Shown here in pieces: positions 26,652 to 35,310 of a DNA stretch of 64,000 nt; position 1 is the first letter of the stretch, and every line of letters begins with the position of its first letter. The stretch is from NCBI GenBank assembly GCA_965215115.1, contig OZ244050.1, forward strand, positions 4,526,001-4,590,000. The letters are read 5' to 3'. Under the pieces are notes generated by a model. The model was not told the DNA's origin and ran no database searches. It saw only the letters and a program-made list of their open reading frames with translations. The position numbers and the translations under genes were made by a program. The DNA is from CALDTK01 sp965215115. Its GTDB lineage: Bacteria; Bacteroidota; Bacteroidia; Chitinophagales; Saprospiraceae.

Positions 26652-27140
26652 ATGAATCAGTCCATGCGCACCACCACCTACCTATCCTTCGCCTTCCTCG
26701 CCCTCGGCGGACTTGCCGTCGATGCGGCCGCCCAGACGCCCAATAACGAAGACCTCGTCATCACGCAGATGGGACAGGGCCACAGCGCCAACGGCGAGAT
26801 CAGCGGCAGTGTCAACAACTTGCTCATCAGTCAGGTCGACGCCAACCAAACCGCCACCTTCGAGTTGATCGGCAACTCGAACCGAGTCACCTCCGAGCAG
26901 GCCGGCGACGCCAACGGCATCGAGTTCGCGGCCACCGGTGACGGCAATACCGTAACCGTCAATCAGGACGGCATGAGTAATTCGGCGAGCTTCGACTTGA
27001 ACACCGCCGCCTCACAGCTCGACGTCACCCAGGACGGGATGCAAAATTCGGTCAGCCTGTCCGTACTCGACGCCTCCGGCAAGGTGGCGAGTGTACAGCA
27101 GATGGGGTCCGACAACAGCGCCACGGTCGTCCTCAAGTAG
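26652..27140 (+). CDS. Curlin-like repeat protein
   Basis: A 162-residue secreted protein with signal peptide ending DAAAQT and about five imperfect repeats spaced like curlin units: ITQMGQGHSANGEI, ISQVDANQTATFEL, SEQAGDANGIEFAA, VNQDGMSNSASFDL, VTQDGMQNSVSLSV and VQQMGSDNSATVVL. The Q-x-(G/D)-x-x-N-x-(A/S) pattern is that of CsgA/CsgB amyloid subunits. No csgE/F/G genes are nearby, so export through a curli pore is inference. It may form surface fibres. Confidence 0.7.
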   Translation: MNQSMRTTTYLSFAFLALGGLAVDAAAQTPNNEDLVITQMGQGHSANGEISGSVNNLLISQVDANQTATFELIGNSNRVTSEQAGDANGIEFAATGDGNTVTVNQDGMSNSASFDLNTAASQLDVTQDGMQNSVSLSVLDASGKVASVQQMGSDNSATVVLK

Positions 27141-27174
27141 GTCACCGTCTGCTCGGCGAAGGCCGCTACTCGCT

Positions 27175-28593
27175 TTACTCCACCGGGATTCGCTCCACGA
27201 TTACCGCCAGGCTCCCCCCGAAGTTGATCTCCGCCGCGAGACCCTCCTTCGTCACGAGGGCCTCGGTGACGCGGACCTTGTTCGCGCTGCCCCGCAGGCG
27301 CACCCCCGGGATCACCTCCGCGCCGTTGAGCTGATCGGCGATGGCGAGCCGCGCGGCCTCCAGTTGGCCAGCGACCTGGTCGCCGATCTGTTGGTCCAGC
27401 GCCTTCACGATCCGACCGCGGAACAGGACCCCGATCGAGCGATACAGCAGGTTCCGCGTGTCGAGCGTCACGTCGACGTCCTTGAGCTCCATGCGCTCCG
27501 AGTCGGCGTCGAACACGGGGCGTGCCCGTAGGTAGGCCCAGCCGGTGTAGTCGCCCGTCATCCGCAACCCGATCACGAGGCGTTCGCCCTGCCCGTACAC
27601 CTCCACCTCGCGGATCGTGGCGCTGCGCCCGCCCTGGCTGAGCGTCGTGTCGACCATGGCTTTCGCCAAAACCCCCCGCATGTCTTCGAACCCGAGCAGG
27701 CTGTGGATATTGAGGTCGAACCGATCCTGCGCGTCCGCGACGCCAGTGTTGGGGAAAAGCTTGGGGGTTTTGACGAAAGTCGGCGCGGCGCCCAGACCGA
27801 GTTCGGGTTGGAGCTCCACCTGCAGCACGGTCCCGATCCCGCCCTCGCGCTCGGTGAGGGCGGCCATCCCGAGGCTCCGGGGTTGGGCCAGGAGGTAGCC
27901 GCCGTAGTCGGCACTCAGTACCTGCGGCTGCGCCAGACCGGCGAGCGTCGCCTCGAGCGCGGGGCGCAGCGAGATGTTTTGCTGAATGCCCTCGTCGATG
28001 CCCGCGGCGATATCTCTTTTCGCCCGTGCGATGATCGAACTCGTCAGACCCTGAATCGGGATGTTCAGCCCCCCGACGTTGAGCTGCGGCTGCCGGGTCC
28101 AGGTGTACTCGAGCAGTTCGGTCCGCGAGGTGACCTCCCAAGTAGGCTTTAAGCCGATGACGGTGGAGAACTTGATCGTGAGTTCGCCGTCGGCCCTGAG
28201 GGTCGTAATCAGCGCGTTCTTGCGGATGGCGATCTTGAGCGGCACCTCGTAGTAGAGGCGGGGGACCTCGGAGGCGTTCGCCGGGTTTTGCCGAAAGGCC
28301 AGATCCAGTCTTCCCGCCCGCGAGACCTTCATATCTACGCCGTAGCCCCCGAAGTCGGCCTCGTCGATGAGCTGGGCCGGGAGCTGCGCGTTGACGACCT
28401 CGACGAGGGCGGCGCGCGTCACGTGGACCGGGATGTGGAGTCGGCTCGGGGCGGTGGGGGCCATGTGGTTGTAGGATTCGTTCGGGCGGTCGACATCCGC
28501 GGTGTTGGACTTACAGCCACAGACGAGGGCGACGGCCAAGGCGACGGCGATCAGGCAGGTCGACAGGGGCGGGAAACTCACGAGCTGCTGCAT
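27175..28593 (-). CDS. DUF4403 family lipoprotein
   Basis: A 472-residue DUF4403 protein: signal peptide with a lipobox near VALVCGCKS, then two long related lipid-binding-like halves (LHIPVHVTRAALVEVVNAQLPAQL; GLNIPIQGLTSSIIARAKRDIAAGIDEGI). The family is common in Bacteroidota and of unknown function; tandem tubular lipid-binding folds have been suggested. Three strict hairpin-word copies fall inside (VLAKA, TFVKT and FRQN), one of the densest genes. It converges with the curlin-like gene. Confidence 0.8.
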   Translation of the reverse strand: MQQLVSFPPLSTCLIAVALAVALVCGCKSNTADVDRPNESYNHMAPTAPSRLHIPVHVTRAALVEVVNAQLPAQLIDEADFGGYGVDMKVSRAGRLDLAFRQNPANASEVPRLYYEVPLKIAIRKNALITTLRADGELTIKFSTVIGLKPTWEVTSRTELLEYTWTRQPQLNVGGLNIPIQGLTSSIIARAKRDIAAGIDEGIQQNISLRPALEATLAGLAQPQVLSADYGGYLLAQPRSLGMAALTEREGGIGTVLQVELQPELGLGAAPTFVKTPKLFPNTGVADAQDRFDLNIHSLLGFEDMRGVLAKAMVDTTLSQGGRSATIREVEVYGQGERLVIGLRMTGDYTGWAYLRARPVFDADSERMELKDVDVTLDTRNLLYRSIGVLFRGRIVKALDQQIGDQVAGQLEAARLAIADQLNGAEVIPGVRLRGSANKVRVTEALVTKEGLAAEINFGGSLAVIVERIPVE

Positions 28594-28689
28594 ACGTAGA
28601 CGCGAAGATGCGGGCGGCGGGACGGATTATTTTCTATTTACCTTCGCGCCGCTTTTGATGACCGCCCCCGAGCAACGCAAACCATCCGT

Positions 28690-29418
28690 ATGGCCACGAT
28701 CAAGGAAAACAAGAGCGCCGCGACCCCGGCGCCGCACAGTCCCACCCTCGGGACCGACATCGAGTACGCCGAGGTCCGCGCCACCGGGCAAAACGGTCCC
28801 AACTGGTTCGAGCGCAACGGCCAACTCGTCATCGGCATCGTGGCCGCGGGTCTGCTCATCGCCCTCGGGATCTTCCTCTACCAGAAGTTCGTGAGCGAGC
28901 CAGCCGCCGCCGAGGCCGCCGCCGACATGTGGCAGGCCGAGCAGCTGTTCGAGCAGGACAGCTTCCAGGTCGCGATCCAGGGCCGGCAGGGGGTCGTGCG
29001 CGGGTTCCTCGACATCATCGAGGACCACGGCTCGACGCCCTCCGGCAATCTCGCCAACTACTACGCCGGCGTGGGCTACCTCCACCTCGGCCAGTACGAC
29101 GCGGCCATCCTCTACCTCGACGACTTCGACGCCGAAGGCACGCTCCTGCCCGCGACCAAGGCCGGGGCCCTCGGGGACGCCTACGCGCAGAAGGAAGACC
29201 TGGCCACCGCCGAGAAGTACTACAACGAGGCCGTCGACGAGGCCGACGACAACCTCGTCACCGCGCCGTACTTCCTCAAGAAGCTCGGGATGCTCCGCGA
29301 GCGCAACGGCGACAAGGCCGGGGCGGCCGAGCTCTACGAGCGGATCCGCGAGGAGTTCCCGAACAGTGAGCAGGCCTCCGACATCGAGAAGTTCATCGCG
29401 CGCGCGGGGGCGGAGTAG
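28690..29418 (+). CDS. Membrane-anchored TPR protein (YfgM-like)
   Basis: A 242-residue protein with a cytoplasmic N terminus, a single membrane helix (LVIGIVAAGLLIALGIFLYQKF, about residues 41-62) and TPR-type repeats outside (YYAGVGYLHLGQYDAAILYLDDF, AYAQKEDLATAEKYYNEAV, LGMLRERNGDKAGAAELYERI). This plan fits the YfgM/TPR_21 family, which associates with periplasmic folding. The stop codon overlaps a hairpin-word copy and is followed by a terminator hairpin. Confidence 0.8.
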   Translation: MATIKENKSAATPAPHSPTLGTDIEYAEVRATGQNGPNWFERNGQLVIGIVAAGLLIALGIFLYQKFVSEPAAAEAAADMWQAEQLFEQDSFQVAIQGRQGVVRGFLDIIEDHGSTPSGNLANYYAGVGYLHLGQYDAAILYLDDFDAEGTLLPATKAGALGDAYAQKEDLATAEKYYNEAVDEADDNLVTAPYFLKKLGMLRERNGDKAGAAELYERIREEFPNSEQASDIEKFIARAGAE

Positions 29419-29432
29419 CCTTTCGGCAAAAC
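29418..29432 (-). repeat. Intergenic copy of the iterated mini-hairpin word
   Basis: GCC-GAAA-GGC class, minus orientation, beginning on the last base of the TPR-gene stop codon. Outside coding sequence the stem and loop are still perfect. Confidence 0.9.
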
Positions 29433-29448
29433 CGCCACGCCCCTCCCC

Positions 29449-29481
29449 GAAAGGCGCTTCCCCCAACCGGGAGCGCCTTTC
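29449..29481 (+). terminator. Rho-independent-type hairpin after the TPR gene
   Basis: GAAAGGCGCT at 29449-29458 pairs with AGCGCCTTTC at 29472-29481, extended by CCC/GGG inside. The T-run is short (GTCGTTT), so efficiency is uncertain. Confidence 0.6.
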
Positions 29482-29534
29482 GTCGTTTACAGCCCTGCGG
29501 TCGGCGTCGACCGCGCCACCCCCCGCCCCCGCTT

Positions 29535-30056
29535 ATGGCTTCCGCCCTGAAGAACCTCTCCGCCTACGACGAGTCGACCATGCCCGACGGGGCCAAATTC
29601 AAGATCGGCATCGTGCTCGCCGAGTACCACACCGACATCACGCACGCCCTCTACGACGGCGCCGTCGAGACGCTGCGCAAGCACGGCGTCCCGCCCGAGG
29701 CGATCTTCACGGTCCAGGTCCCGGGCGCCTTCGAGCTCCCCGCCGGCGCGCGCATGATGAGCAGCAAACACAAGTGTGACGCGATCATCTGCCTCGGGTG
29801 CGTCATCACGGGCGAGACGCCCCACAACGAGTACATCAACCAGAGCGTCGCGAACGCCCTCCAGACGATGTCCGTGGCCAGCGGGCGGGCCTACATCTTC
29901 GGACTGCTGACGCCGAACTCGCACGAGCAGGCCGTAGACCGGGCCGGGGGCAAGCACGGCAACAAAGGCGTCGAGTGCGCGATAGCGGCCCTGCGCATGG
30001 CGAGCCTCAAGCAAACGACCACCGAGCCGGAGAAACGGATCGGCTTCGGGGGCTAA
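29535..30056 (+). CDS. ribH: 6,7-dimethyl-8-ribityllumazine synthase
   Basis: Penultimate riboflavin-pathway enzyme, condensing the pyrimidine amine with dihydroxybutanone phosphate. The 173-residue product has all landmarks: IGIVLAEYHTDITHALYDGA, VPGAFELPAGA, CLGCVITGETPHNEYIN (with the catalytic histidine), FGLLTPNSHEQAVDRAGGKHGNKG. Other rib genes are not in the window. Start ATG 29535. Confidence 0.96.
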   Translation: MASALKNLSAYDESTMPDGAKFKIGIVLAEYHTDITHALYDGAVETLRKHGVPPEAIFTVQVPGAFELPAGARMMSSKHKCDAIICLGCVITGETPHNEYINQSVANALQTMSVASGRAYIFGLLTPNSHEQAVDRAGGKHGNKGVECAIAALRMASLKQTTTEPEKRIGFGG

Positions 30057-30087
30057 GCCCTTCGCGCACCTTTACGACACCTTGTCC

Positions 30088-30954
30088 ATGCAACTAGACT
30101 TCATCGACGCCGGCCGCTTCAAGCTCGACGGCGGGGCCATGTTCGGGATCGTCCCGCAGACGATGTGGGCGAGCAAAAACCCTCCCGACGCGGACAACCT
30201 CTGCACCTGGGCCATGCGCTGTCTGCTGATCCGCACCGGCGGCCGCGTCGTGCTCGTGGACACGGGGATGGGCCACAAGCAGGACGCGAAGTTCAGGAGC
30301 CACTTCCACCCGCACGGGGAGCACACCCTGCTCGGCTCGCTCGCGGACCTCGGCGTCCAGCCCGCCGACGTGACCGATGTCCTGCTCACGCACCTCCACT
30401 TCGACCACGTCGGGGGCGCCACGCGTTTTGACGAAAGTCGCCAAATCGTGACCACCTTCCCGAATGCCACCTACTGGAGCAACGACGCGCAGTGGGCCTG
30501 GGCCGAGCGCCCGAACGCGAAGGAGGCAGCGAGTTTCCTTACCGAAAATCTCGCGCCACTGAAGGTCAGCGGCCAGCTGGACATGCTGCCTGTGAAGTGC
30601 GATAGGGACTTCGACTGGCTCCCGGGCATCAGCCTGCGGCCACTCTACGGTCACACCGAGGCGATGATGATGCCGATGGTCGAGCTCGGCGGCGGGCGGC
30701 GCTTCGTCTACTGCGCGGACCTCATGCCCTCGGTGGCGCACGTACGCCTGCCGTGGGTACTGGCCTACGACGTGCGACCCCTCTTGACCCTGGCGGAAAA
30801 GGAGCGGCTCCTGGGCGAGGCCGTGGCCGAAGGGTATACCCTGGGCTTCGAGCACGATCCGGTTTACGCTTCCGCAAAACTCGTCGCCGACGGTGGTGGT
30901 CGTGTGTCCGTCGTACCGCAAGAAACTTACCAGCCCGGGCAGCGCAGCGTTTAG
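30088..30954 (+). CDS. Metallo-beta-lactamase-fold hydrolase
   Basis: A 288-residue zinc hydrolase of the MBL superfamily. The metal-binding motif THLHFDHVGG (HxHxDH) is near residue 100, with VLVDTGMGH before it, a later histidine in LYGHTEAMMMP and an acidic/His pair in YCADLMPSVAHV. The family is often annotated as AHL-lactonase-like, but no substrate can be read from sequence. The ATG at 30088 is preferred over a TTG two codons earlier. One hairpin-word copy encodes RFDES. Confidence 0.85.
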   Translation: MQLDFIDAGRFKLDGGAMFGIVPQTMWASKNPPDADNLCTWAMRCLLIRTGGRVVLVDTGMGHKQDAKFRSHFHPHGEHTLLGSLADLGVQPADVTDVLLTHLHFDHVGGATRFDESRQIVTTFPNATYWSNDAQWAWAERPNAKEAASFLTENLAPLKVSGQLDMLPVKCDRDFDWLPGISLRPLYGHTEAMMMPMVELGGGRRFVYCADLMPSVAHVRLPWVLAYDVRPLLTLAEKERLLGEAVAEGYTLGFEHDPVYASAKLVADGGGRVSVVPQETYQPGQRSV

Positions 30955-30979
30955 ATTACGGCAAACTTCGTGCTCCGCT

Positions 30980-31813
30980 ATGTGGTACCGCGCCTTGCTT
31001 CTGAGCTTCTGTACCGTCGGCGCCGCGCTCGGGGCGGGCCTAGCGCAGGCCACCGATAGTATCGACATCCGAGGCTTCGGGCGGCGGGCGCCCGCGATCG
31101 ATATCGACTCCCTGTTGCAGGTCTCCGGCACCGAGCCTGGGTTCAGAGCGCTGCGGGAGTCGTTCTACGTGGCCGAGAACGACATCCCGCTCGACGTGGC
31201 CGCCGGAGTGTACTACGGGGGGGCGGTGCAGCCGGATGCCATGGCGAAGGGCGATCTTGGCCGTGGTGCCGAGGCTATCGCCGGGGGCTTGGCCCGACTC
31301 ACGCCGCCGCAGGCCCTCGAGCGCGTTCAGAACTTCTCCGACTTCACGTATCAGCACCCCGGCTGCCTGGAGTGTCATTACCGCGAGCACGAACTGTGGC
31401 TCGCCGTCGGCGACACCGCGCAGGCCACGAGCAGCTACGCGCGTTTCGTGACCATCGCCCGGGCCATCGCCTTCGAGCGCACGGGGGAGTCCTTCGCCGA
31501 GGCCTGGCCGGTCACCGCCGTGCGCGACGAGTACATCTTGCTTTCGCTGGCGGGCTGCGAACCCGATTCGCGCAGTCTCACCCACGACGCGGCGGGCGTA
31601 CCGTACGATGTCTACCGGGTCGAGTGCGCGGCGCAGACCGAGGGCGCACCCGCGGTTTCGAAGACGATCTACTTCGACATTCGTATCCACTGGGCGACGC
31701 TTGCCGCGGGCTTCGGCGGCGTCACGACGGATATGCTCCGCGGCACGCCAGCAGGCAAGAGACGTGCCCGCGAAGAAAGTAAGCAAAAACGCAAACGGAA
31801 AGACCGCAACTAA
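30980..31813 (+). CDS. DUF4919-like secreted protein
   Basis: A 277-residue protein with a signal peptide (MWYRALLLSFCTVGAALGAG) and the pattern of DUF4919: VYYGGAVQPDAM, a TPR-like middle, FERTGESFAEAWPVTAVRDEYILL, and KTIYFDIRIHWATL. The C terminus is a lysine/arginine-rich tail. The stop abuts the stop of the convergent protease gene with no gap. Function unknown. Confidence 0.65.
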   Translation: MWYRALLLSFCTVGAALGAGLAQATDSIDIRGFGRRAPAIDIDSLLQVSGTEPGFRALRESFYVAENDIPLDVAAGVYYGGAVQPDAMAKGDLGRGAEAIAGGLARLTPPQALERVQNFSDFTYQHPGCLECHYREHELWLAVGDTAQATSSYARFVTIARAIAFERTGESFAEAWPVTAVRDEYILLSLAGCEPDSRSLTHDAAGVPYDVYRVECAAQTEGAPAVSKTIYFDIRIHWATLAAGFGGVTTDMLRGTPAGKRRAREESKQKRKRKDRN

Positions 31814-33829
31814 CTACCTCACCACGAGCGGCAGCGCGGCGGTTTTGCCGGAAGGCGCCCGAACCTCGACGGTGTAAAACCCGCTGGCTAGTGCGTCGAT
31901 GACGATTTGCCCGGCGTACGGCCGCACCGGGACCACCAGCTGTCCGAGGGCATTGCGGACACCCACCGTACTCCCATCCGCCAGGCCGTCTACCCGAATC
32001 TCGCGGGTGGCCGGGTTCGGATAGAGCGTCGGCCGTCGCTCGGCGCTCGCGAGCTGCGTCACGCCGACGATGACCTCGGGGCGTAGCGCCACGGACACGT
32101 CGTCGATCGCCATGTCGCTGCGGAAGCTCGACCCTACCATTCCACGGAACCGAATATTGATACGCTGACCGGCGTACGCCGACAGGTCGACTTCGCGGAG
32201 GCGGAACGTGTCGTTGGTGCTGGATTGCTGCTCGCCGATGAGCGCCGGGGTCACGTCCCGGACGATACCCGTAGCCGTCTCGATGTCGACGTGGAGATCG
32301 CCCATCGTATTGCCGTACATGTGGTAGTAGAAGCTGAGTACCGGTCGCGCAAACCGGAGCGAATCCTCCCTCAGGAGTGTATCGATTCGCGGCACCGCGA
32401 TGCAGCCGCTGCGGTAGACCGCGGGCGTACCAGCGGCCTCGCCCGAGGCCTCCACGTAGAGGTAGTCGGAAGCCGCCCCGGTGCTGCGGTCCGGGCGCCC
32501 ACCTTCCGGCCCGGTCGAATTGCTGGGGGTACTACCGGATCGCAACACCCACGCCGCCTCGCCGGCGCCCGTGCCGTAGCGCCAGAAGTAGTCCCTCACG
32601 GCCTCCTCGCGCTCGAAAGCCTGCACGATCGGCAGGGGCCGCGGCCCTACGACGATAAAATTGCGCTTGACGCGACGTACCTGCTCGGTACCGTTGCTCA
32701 ACGTAAGTGCCACGCTATACGTCCCGGCGGTAGGGAACGTGTACTCGAAACTCGGTCCCGTGCCCTCGACCGAGCCGTCGGCATTGATGTCCCAACTGTA
32801 AGCCGTGGCCCCGACGCCGACTGCGGTGAGGCGCACGCTCAGGTCGTCGTTGCAGAACTGCGCGCCGCCCGTCGCCGATGCGACCTCGAAGTCGCCCGTG
32901 AAGTTGTCGCACGCCAGGTCGATGCGATCCCAGGCTTCGCCGCTGTTGAACTTCATCGCCGCCATTTGCTCCACGGAGAAGCGCCGCCGGCAGCTCGCCC
33001 GCGAGTAGCTCATGTGGTTGCTCACGTCCGGGGTATAGGCAGCGCCGCTGGTGTCGGTGGCCGTTCCGCTGTAGACGCAATCGGTGCCGACCAGGGCCGT
33101 GCTCAGTTGCGGGTCCGCCGGCGTATCGCAAAAACTGTCGCCTGCGCTGGCGCAGTTACTGCCGTCGACGAGTTCGTCCGTACGGTCGCTGTTGCTGTAC
33201 CCGTGCGTGTGCGGGAGCCCGTAGGCGTGGCCCACTTCGTGGGAGAGCGTCGAGCCGTTGAGGGCGCAACTGTTGTTCATCAGGATGACGTTGCGCCCGC
33301 CGTAGGGGTAGTAGGCGTAACCACACAGCGCGCCACTTCTGCCGGCGATGGTGTTGGCGAAGTAGATGTTCAGTCCCTCCCTGGTGTAGTACTCGTCGCG
33401 GAGTTCGCTCTCCTCTTCCTGCCTGAAGTCGTAGTACTTGGTGCTGTTGATGATCTGCGGGGTACAGGTCGTGAAGTACAGCCCCACCGAATCGTAGTCC
33501 GCGTTGAGCTTCGTCATGACCTCGAGGAGCCGGGCCTCGGTCAGTCCGCCGGTACCGTCGTTGCGCCGGAAGATGTACACGTTGACGGGCACAGTGTCGA
33601 CTTCGACGTTGCTGCCACGTCGGCTCGCGGCGCGGGTCTGTAGCCTTTCGGCAAAACGGCTTCTGAAGCGCGCGAACTCCTCCGCCTTGACTTCGTGAGG
33701 CGCGCGGTAGCCTTCGGTGGCGACCGTTCCGCACGGTAGATCGTCCTGGGCGAAGGCTTGCCGCGGTAGCGTCACTGCCACGCCGGCGATAACGAGCATG
33801 AGGCTTATAGCACGGGAGGTAATCTTCAT
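31814..33829 (-). CDS. Secreted M43-family zinc metalloprotease with PKD, MAM-like and T9SS C-terminal domains
   Basis: A 671-residue exported protease. After the signal peptide comes an M43 (pappalysin-type) catalytic domain with LSHEVGHAYGLPHTH, the HExxHxxGxxH zinc site, and the Met-turn NHMSYSRASC. A PKD domain follows (YSWDINADGSVEGTGPSFEYTFPTAGTYSVAL), then a MAM-like jelly roll, and a C-terminal type-A T9SS sorting domain (LYPNPATREIRVDGL...GFYTVEVRAPSGK). It is therefore probably secreted across the outer membrane by the type IX system. Two hairpin-word copies lie in it. Confidence 0.93.
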   Translation of the reverse strand: MKITSRAISLMLVIAGVAVTLPRQAFAQDDLPCGTVATEGYRAPHEVKAEEFARFRSRFAERLQTRAASRRGSNVEVDTVPVNVYIFRRNDGTGGLTEARLLEVMTKLNADYDSVGLYFTTCTPQIINSTKYYDFRQEEESELRDEYYTREGLNIYFANTIAGRSGALCGYAYYPYGGRNVILMNNSCALNGSTLSHEVGHAYGLPHTHGYSNSDRTDELVDGSNCASAGDSFCDTPADPQLSTALVGTDCVYSGTATDTSGAAYTPDVSNHMSYSRASCRRRFSVEQMAAMKFNSGEAWDRIDLACDNFTGDFEVASATGGAQFCNDDLSVRLTAVGVGATAYSWDINADGSVEGTGPSFEYTFPTAGTYSVALTLSNGTEQVRRVKRNFIVVGPRPLPIVQAFEREEAVRDYFWRYGTGAGEAAWVLRSGSTPSNSTGPEGGRPDRSTGAASDYLYVEASGEAAGTPAVYRSGCIAVPRIDTLLREDSLRFARPVLSFYYHMYGNTMGDLHVDIETATGIVRDVTPALIGEQQSSTNDTFRLREVDLSAYAGQRINIRFRGMVGSSFRSDMAIDDVSVALRPEVIVGVTQLASAERRPTLYPNPATREIRVDGLADGSTVGVRNALGQLVVPVRPYAGQIVIDALASGFYTVEVRAPSGKTAALPLVVR

Positions 33830-34045
33830 GTCGCGTTATGACTTCGGGAACGGGGGCAGCGCCGCAACTACTGGCGCTGTCGTCCAAATGTAAACAATTT
33901 GACGTAAGTCCGCAACGCGCCTCCGCAGTAGGTCCAAGTACCCATAATTCTGTCGCGGCCGGGGTCATCGAATACCCCAACGACGATCTGCAAGGTCCTG
34001 CGAGCCCACACCGAAGGCCCCTACTGCGGCTCGTGGCAGCCACCG

Positions 34046-35212
34046 TCAAACCTTCGCCGCCGCCACTGCCGGAGCCTTCACCGCCAAGAAGCCCCGCACC
34101 TTCTCGATGACGTACTCCACCTCCGCGGGGGTGTTGAGGTGGGAGAAGCTAAACCTCACGGTGATCATATCGTCGTCCGGGCCGTACATCGCGCTGATGA
34201 CGTGGCTCCCGGCATCGGCCCCGGAGCTACAGGCCGATCCGCCGCTGGCCGCGATCCCGGCGATGTCGAGGTTGAACAGCAGTAGCTCGGACTTGAGCGT
34301 CGGCGGGAAGCTCACGCTGAGGACGGTGTAGAGGTTGGGCCCCTCGAGGTCGGTGTTGACGCGCAGGCCCGGCTCGATGGCGAGCAGTTTGTTGACGAAG
34401 TCCCGCCGCAGGGCCTGGATGTAGTCCCGTCGTTGCTCCAGCTCCTCGTAGGCCAGTTCGAACGCCTGCGCGAGGCCGGCGATCCCGTAGAGGTTCTCGG
34501 TGCCGCCGCGCATGTTGCGCTCCTGCGAACCGCCGTCGACGAAGGGCCGCACGATCTGCTCGTTGGAGATGTACACGAAGCCGACGCCCTTCGGGCCGTG
34601 GAACTTGTGCGCCGCGCCGGTGAGGAAGTCGATCCGCAGTTCCTGGAGGTCGATCTCGAAGTGACCCGTCGTCTGCACGGTGTCGCTGTGGAGCAACGCC
34701 CCGTGGGCCTTACACACGGCACTGATGCCGGCGAGGTCGATGAGGTTGCCGGTTTCGTTGTTGGCGTGCATGAGGCTCACGAGCACCTTGCGCCCCGCCA
34801 GTTCGGTGAGCTTGGCGTCGAGGCGCTCCGGCGTCGGCCGGCCCCACTCGTCGAGCCCGAGCATGTGGATCTTGACGTGACAGTTTTGCTGCACGTCCGT
34901 GAGACTGTGCAGCACGCAGTGGTGCTCGGTGGGGCTCGAGACGATGTCGGTGACGTGGAGGTCGCGCACGCTGCACTTGATGGCCATGTTGCTCGCCTCC
35001 GTGCCGCCGCTCGTGAAGAAGACCTCCCCGAGGGAGGCGTTGAGGCGGCGGGCCACCTTCTTGCGCGCCGCCTCGATGATGGTCCGCCCCTGGCGACCTT
35101 CCTTGTGGATCGAACTCGGGTTGCCGTAGGCCTCGCGCATCAGCTGGCTCATGGTGTCGATCACCTCCGGGAGCACGGGCGTGGAGGCGGCATTGTCGAG
35201 GTAGACGCGCAT
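34046..35212 (-). CDS. Cysteine desulfurase (NifS/IscS family)
   Basis: PLP enzyme that takes sulfur from cysteine for Fe-S or thiolation pathways. The 388-residue product begins MRVYLDNAASTPVLPEV; visible features are FFTSGGTEASNMAI, the PLP-stacking histidine in SPTEHHC, HANNETGNLID, the PLP lysine in GAAHKFHGPKGVGFVY, and the active-site cysteine loop ASGGSACSSGADAGS. The short loop puts it in the NifS/IscS class. No isc or suf gene is adjacent. A hairpin-word copy starts eight bases upstream of the ATG. Confidence 0.93.
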   Translation of the reverse strand: MRVYLDNAASTPVLPEVIDTMSQLMREAYGNPSSIHKEGRQGRTIIEAARKKVARRLNASLGEVFFTSGGTEASNMAIKCSVRDLHVTDIVSSPTEHHCVLHSLTDVQQNCHVKIHMLGLDEWGRPTPERLDAKLTELAGRKVLVSLMHANNETGNLIDLAGISAVCKAHGALLHSDTVQTTGHFEIDLQELRIDFLTGAAHKFHGPKGVGFVYISNEQIVRPFVDGGSQERNMRGGTENLYGIAGLAQAFELAYEELEQRRDYIQALRRDFVNKLLAIEPGLRVNTDLEGPNLYTVLSVSFPPTLKSELLLFNLDIAGIAASGGSACSSGADAGSHVISAMYGPDDDMITVRFSFSHLNTPAEVEYVIEKVRGFLAVKAPAVAAAKV

Positions 35213-35219
35213 GGGGTGG

Positions 35220-35234
35220 GTTTTGGCGCAAGCC
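35220..35234 (+). repeat. Copy of the iterated mini-hairpin word upstream of the cysteine desulfurase
   Basis: GGC-GCAA-GCC variant, lying in the 98-base gap between glmM and the cysteine desulfurase and only eight bases from the latter's ATG. The loop departs from GAAA yet stays in the GNRA class, outside any protein constraint. Confidence 0.9.
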
Positions 35235-35310
35235 GTAGCCTGCGAGTGGGCAGCGATCGAAGGCGAGCGGCGGTCGTCGCACGCGGCGGGCAAAGGTCCG
35301 CAATGTTTGC

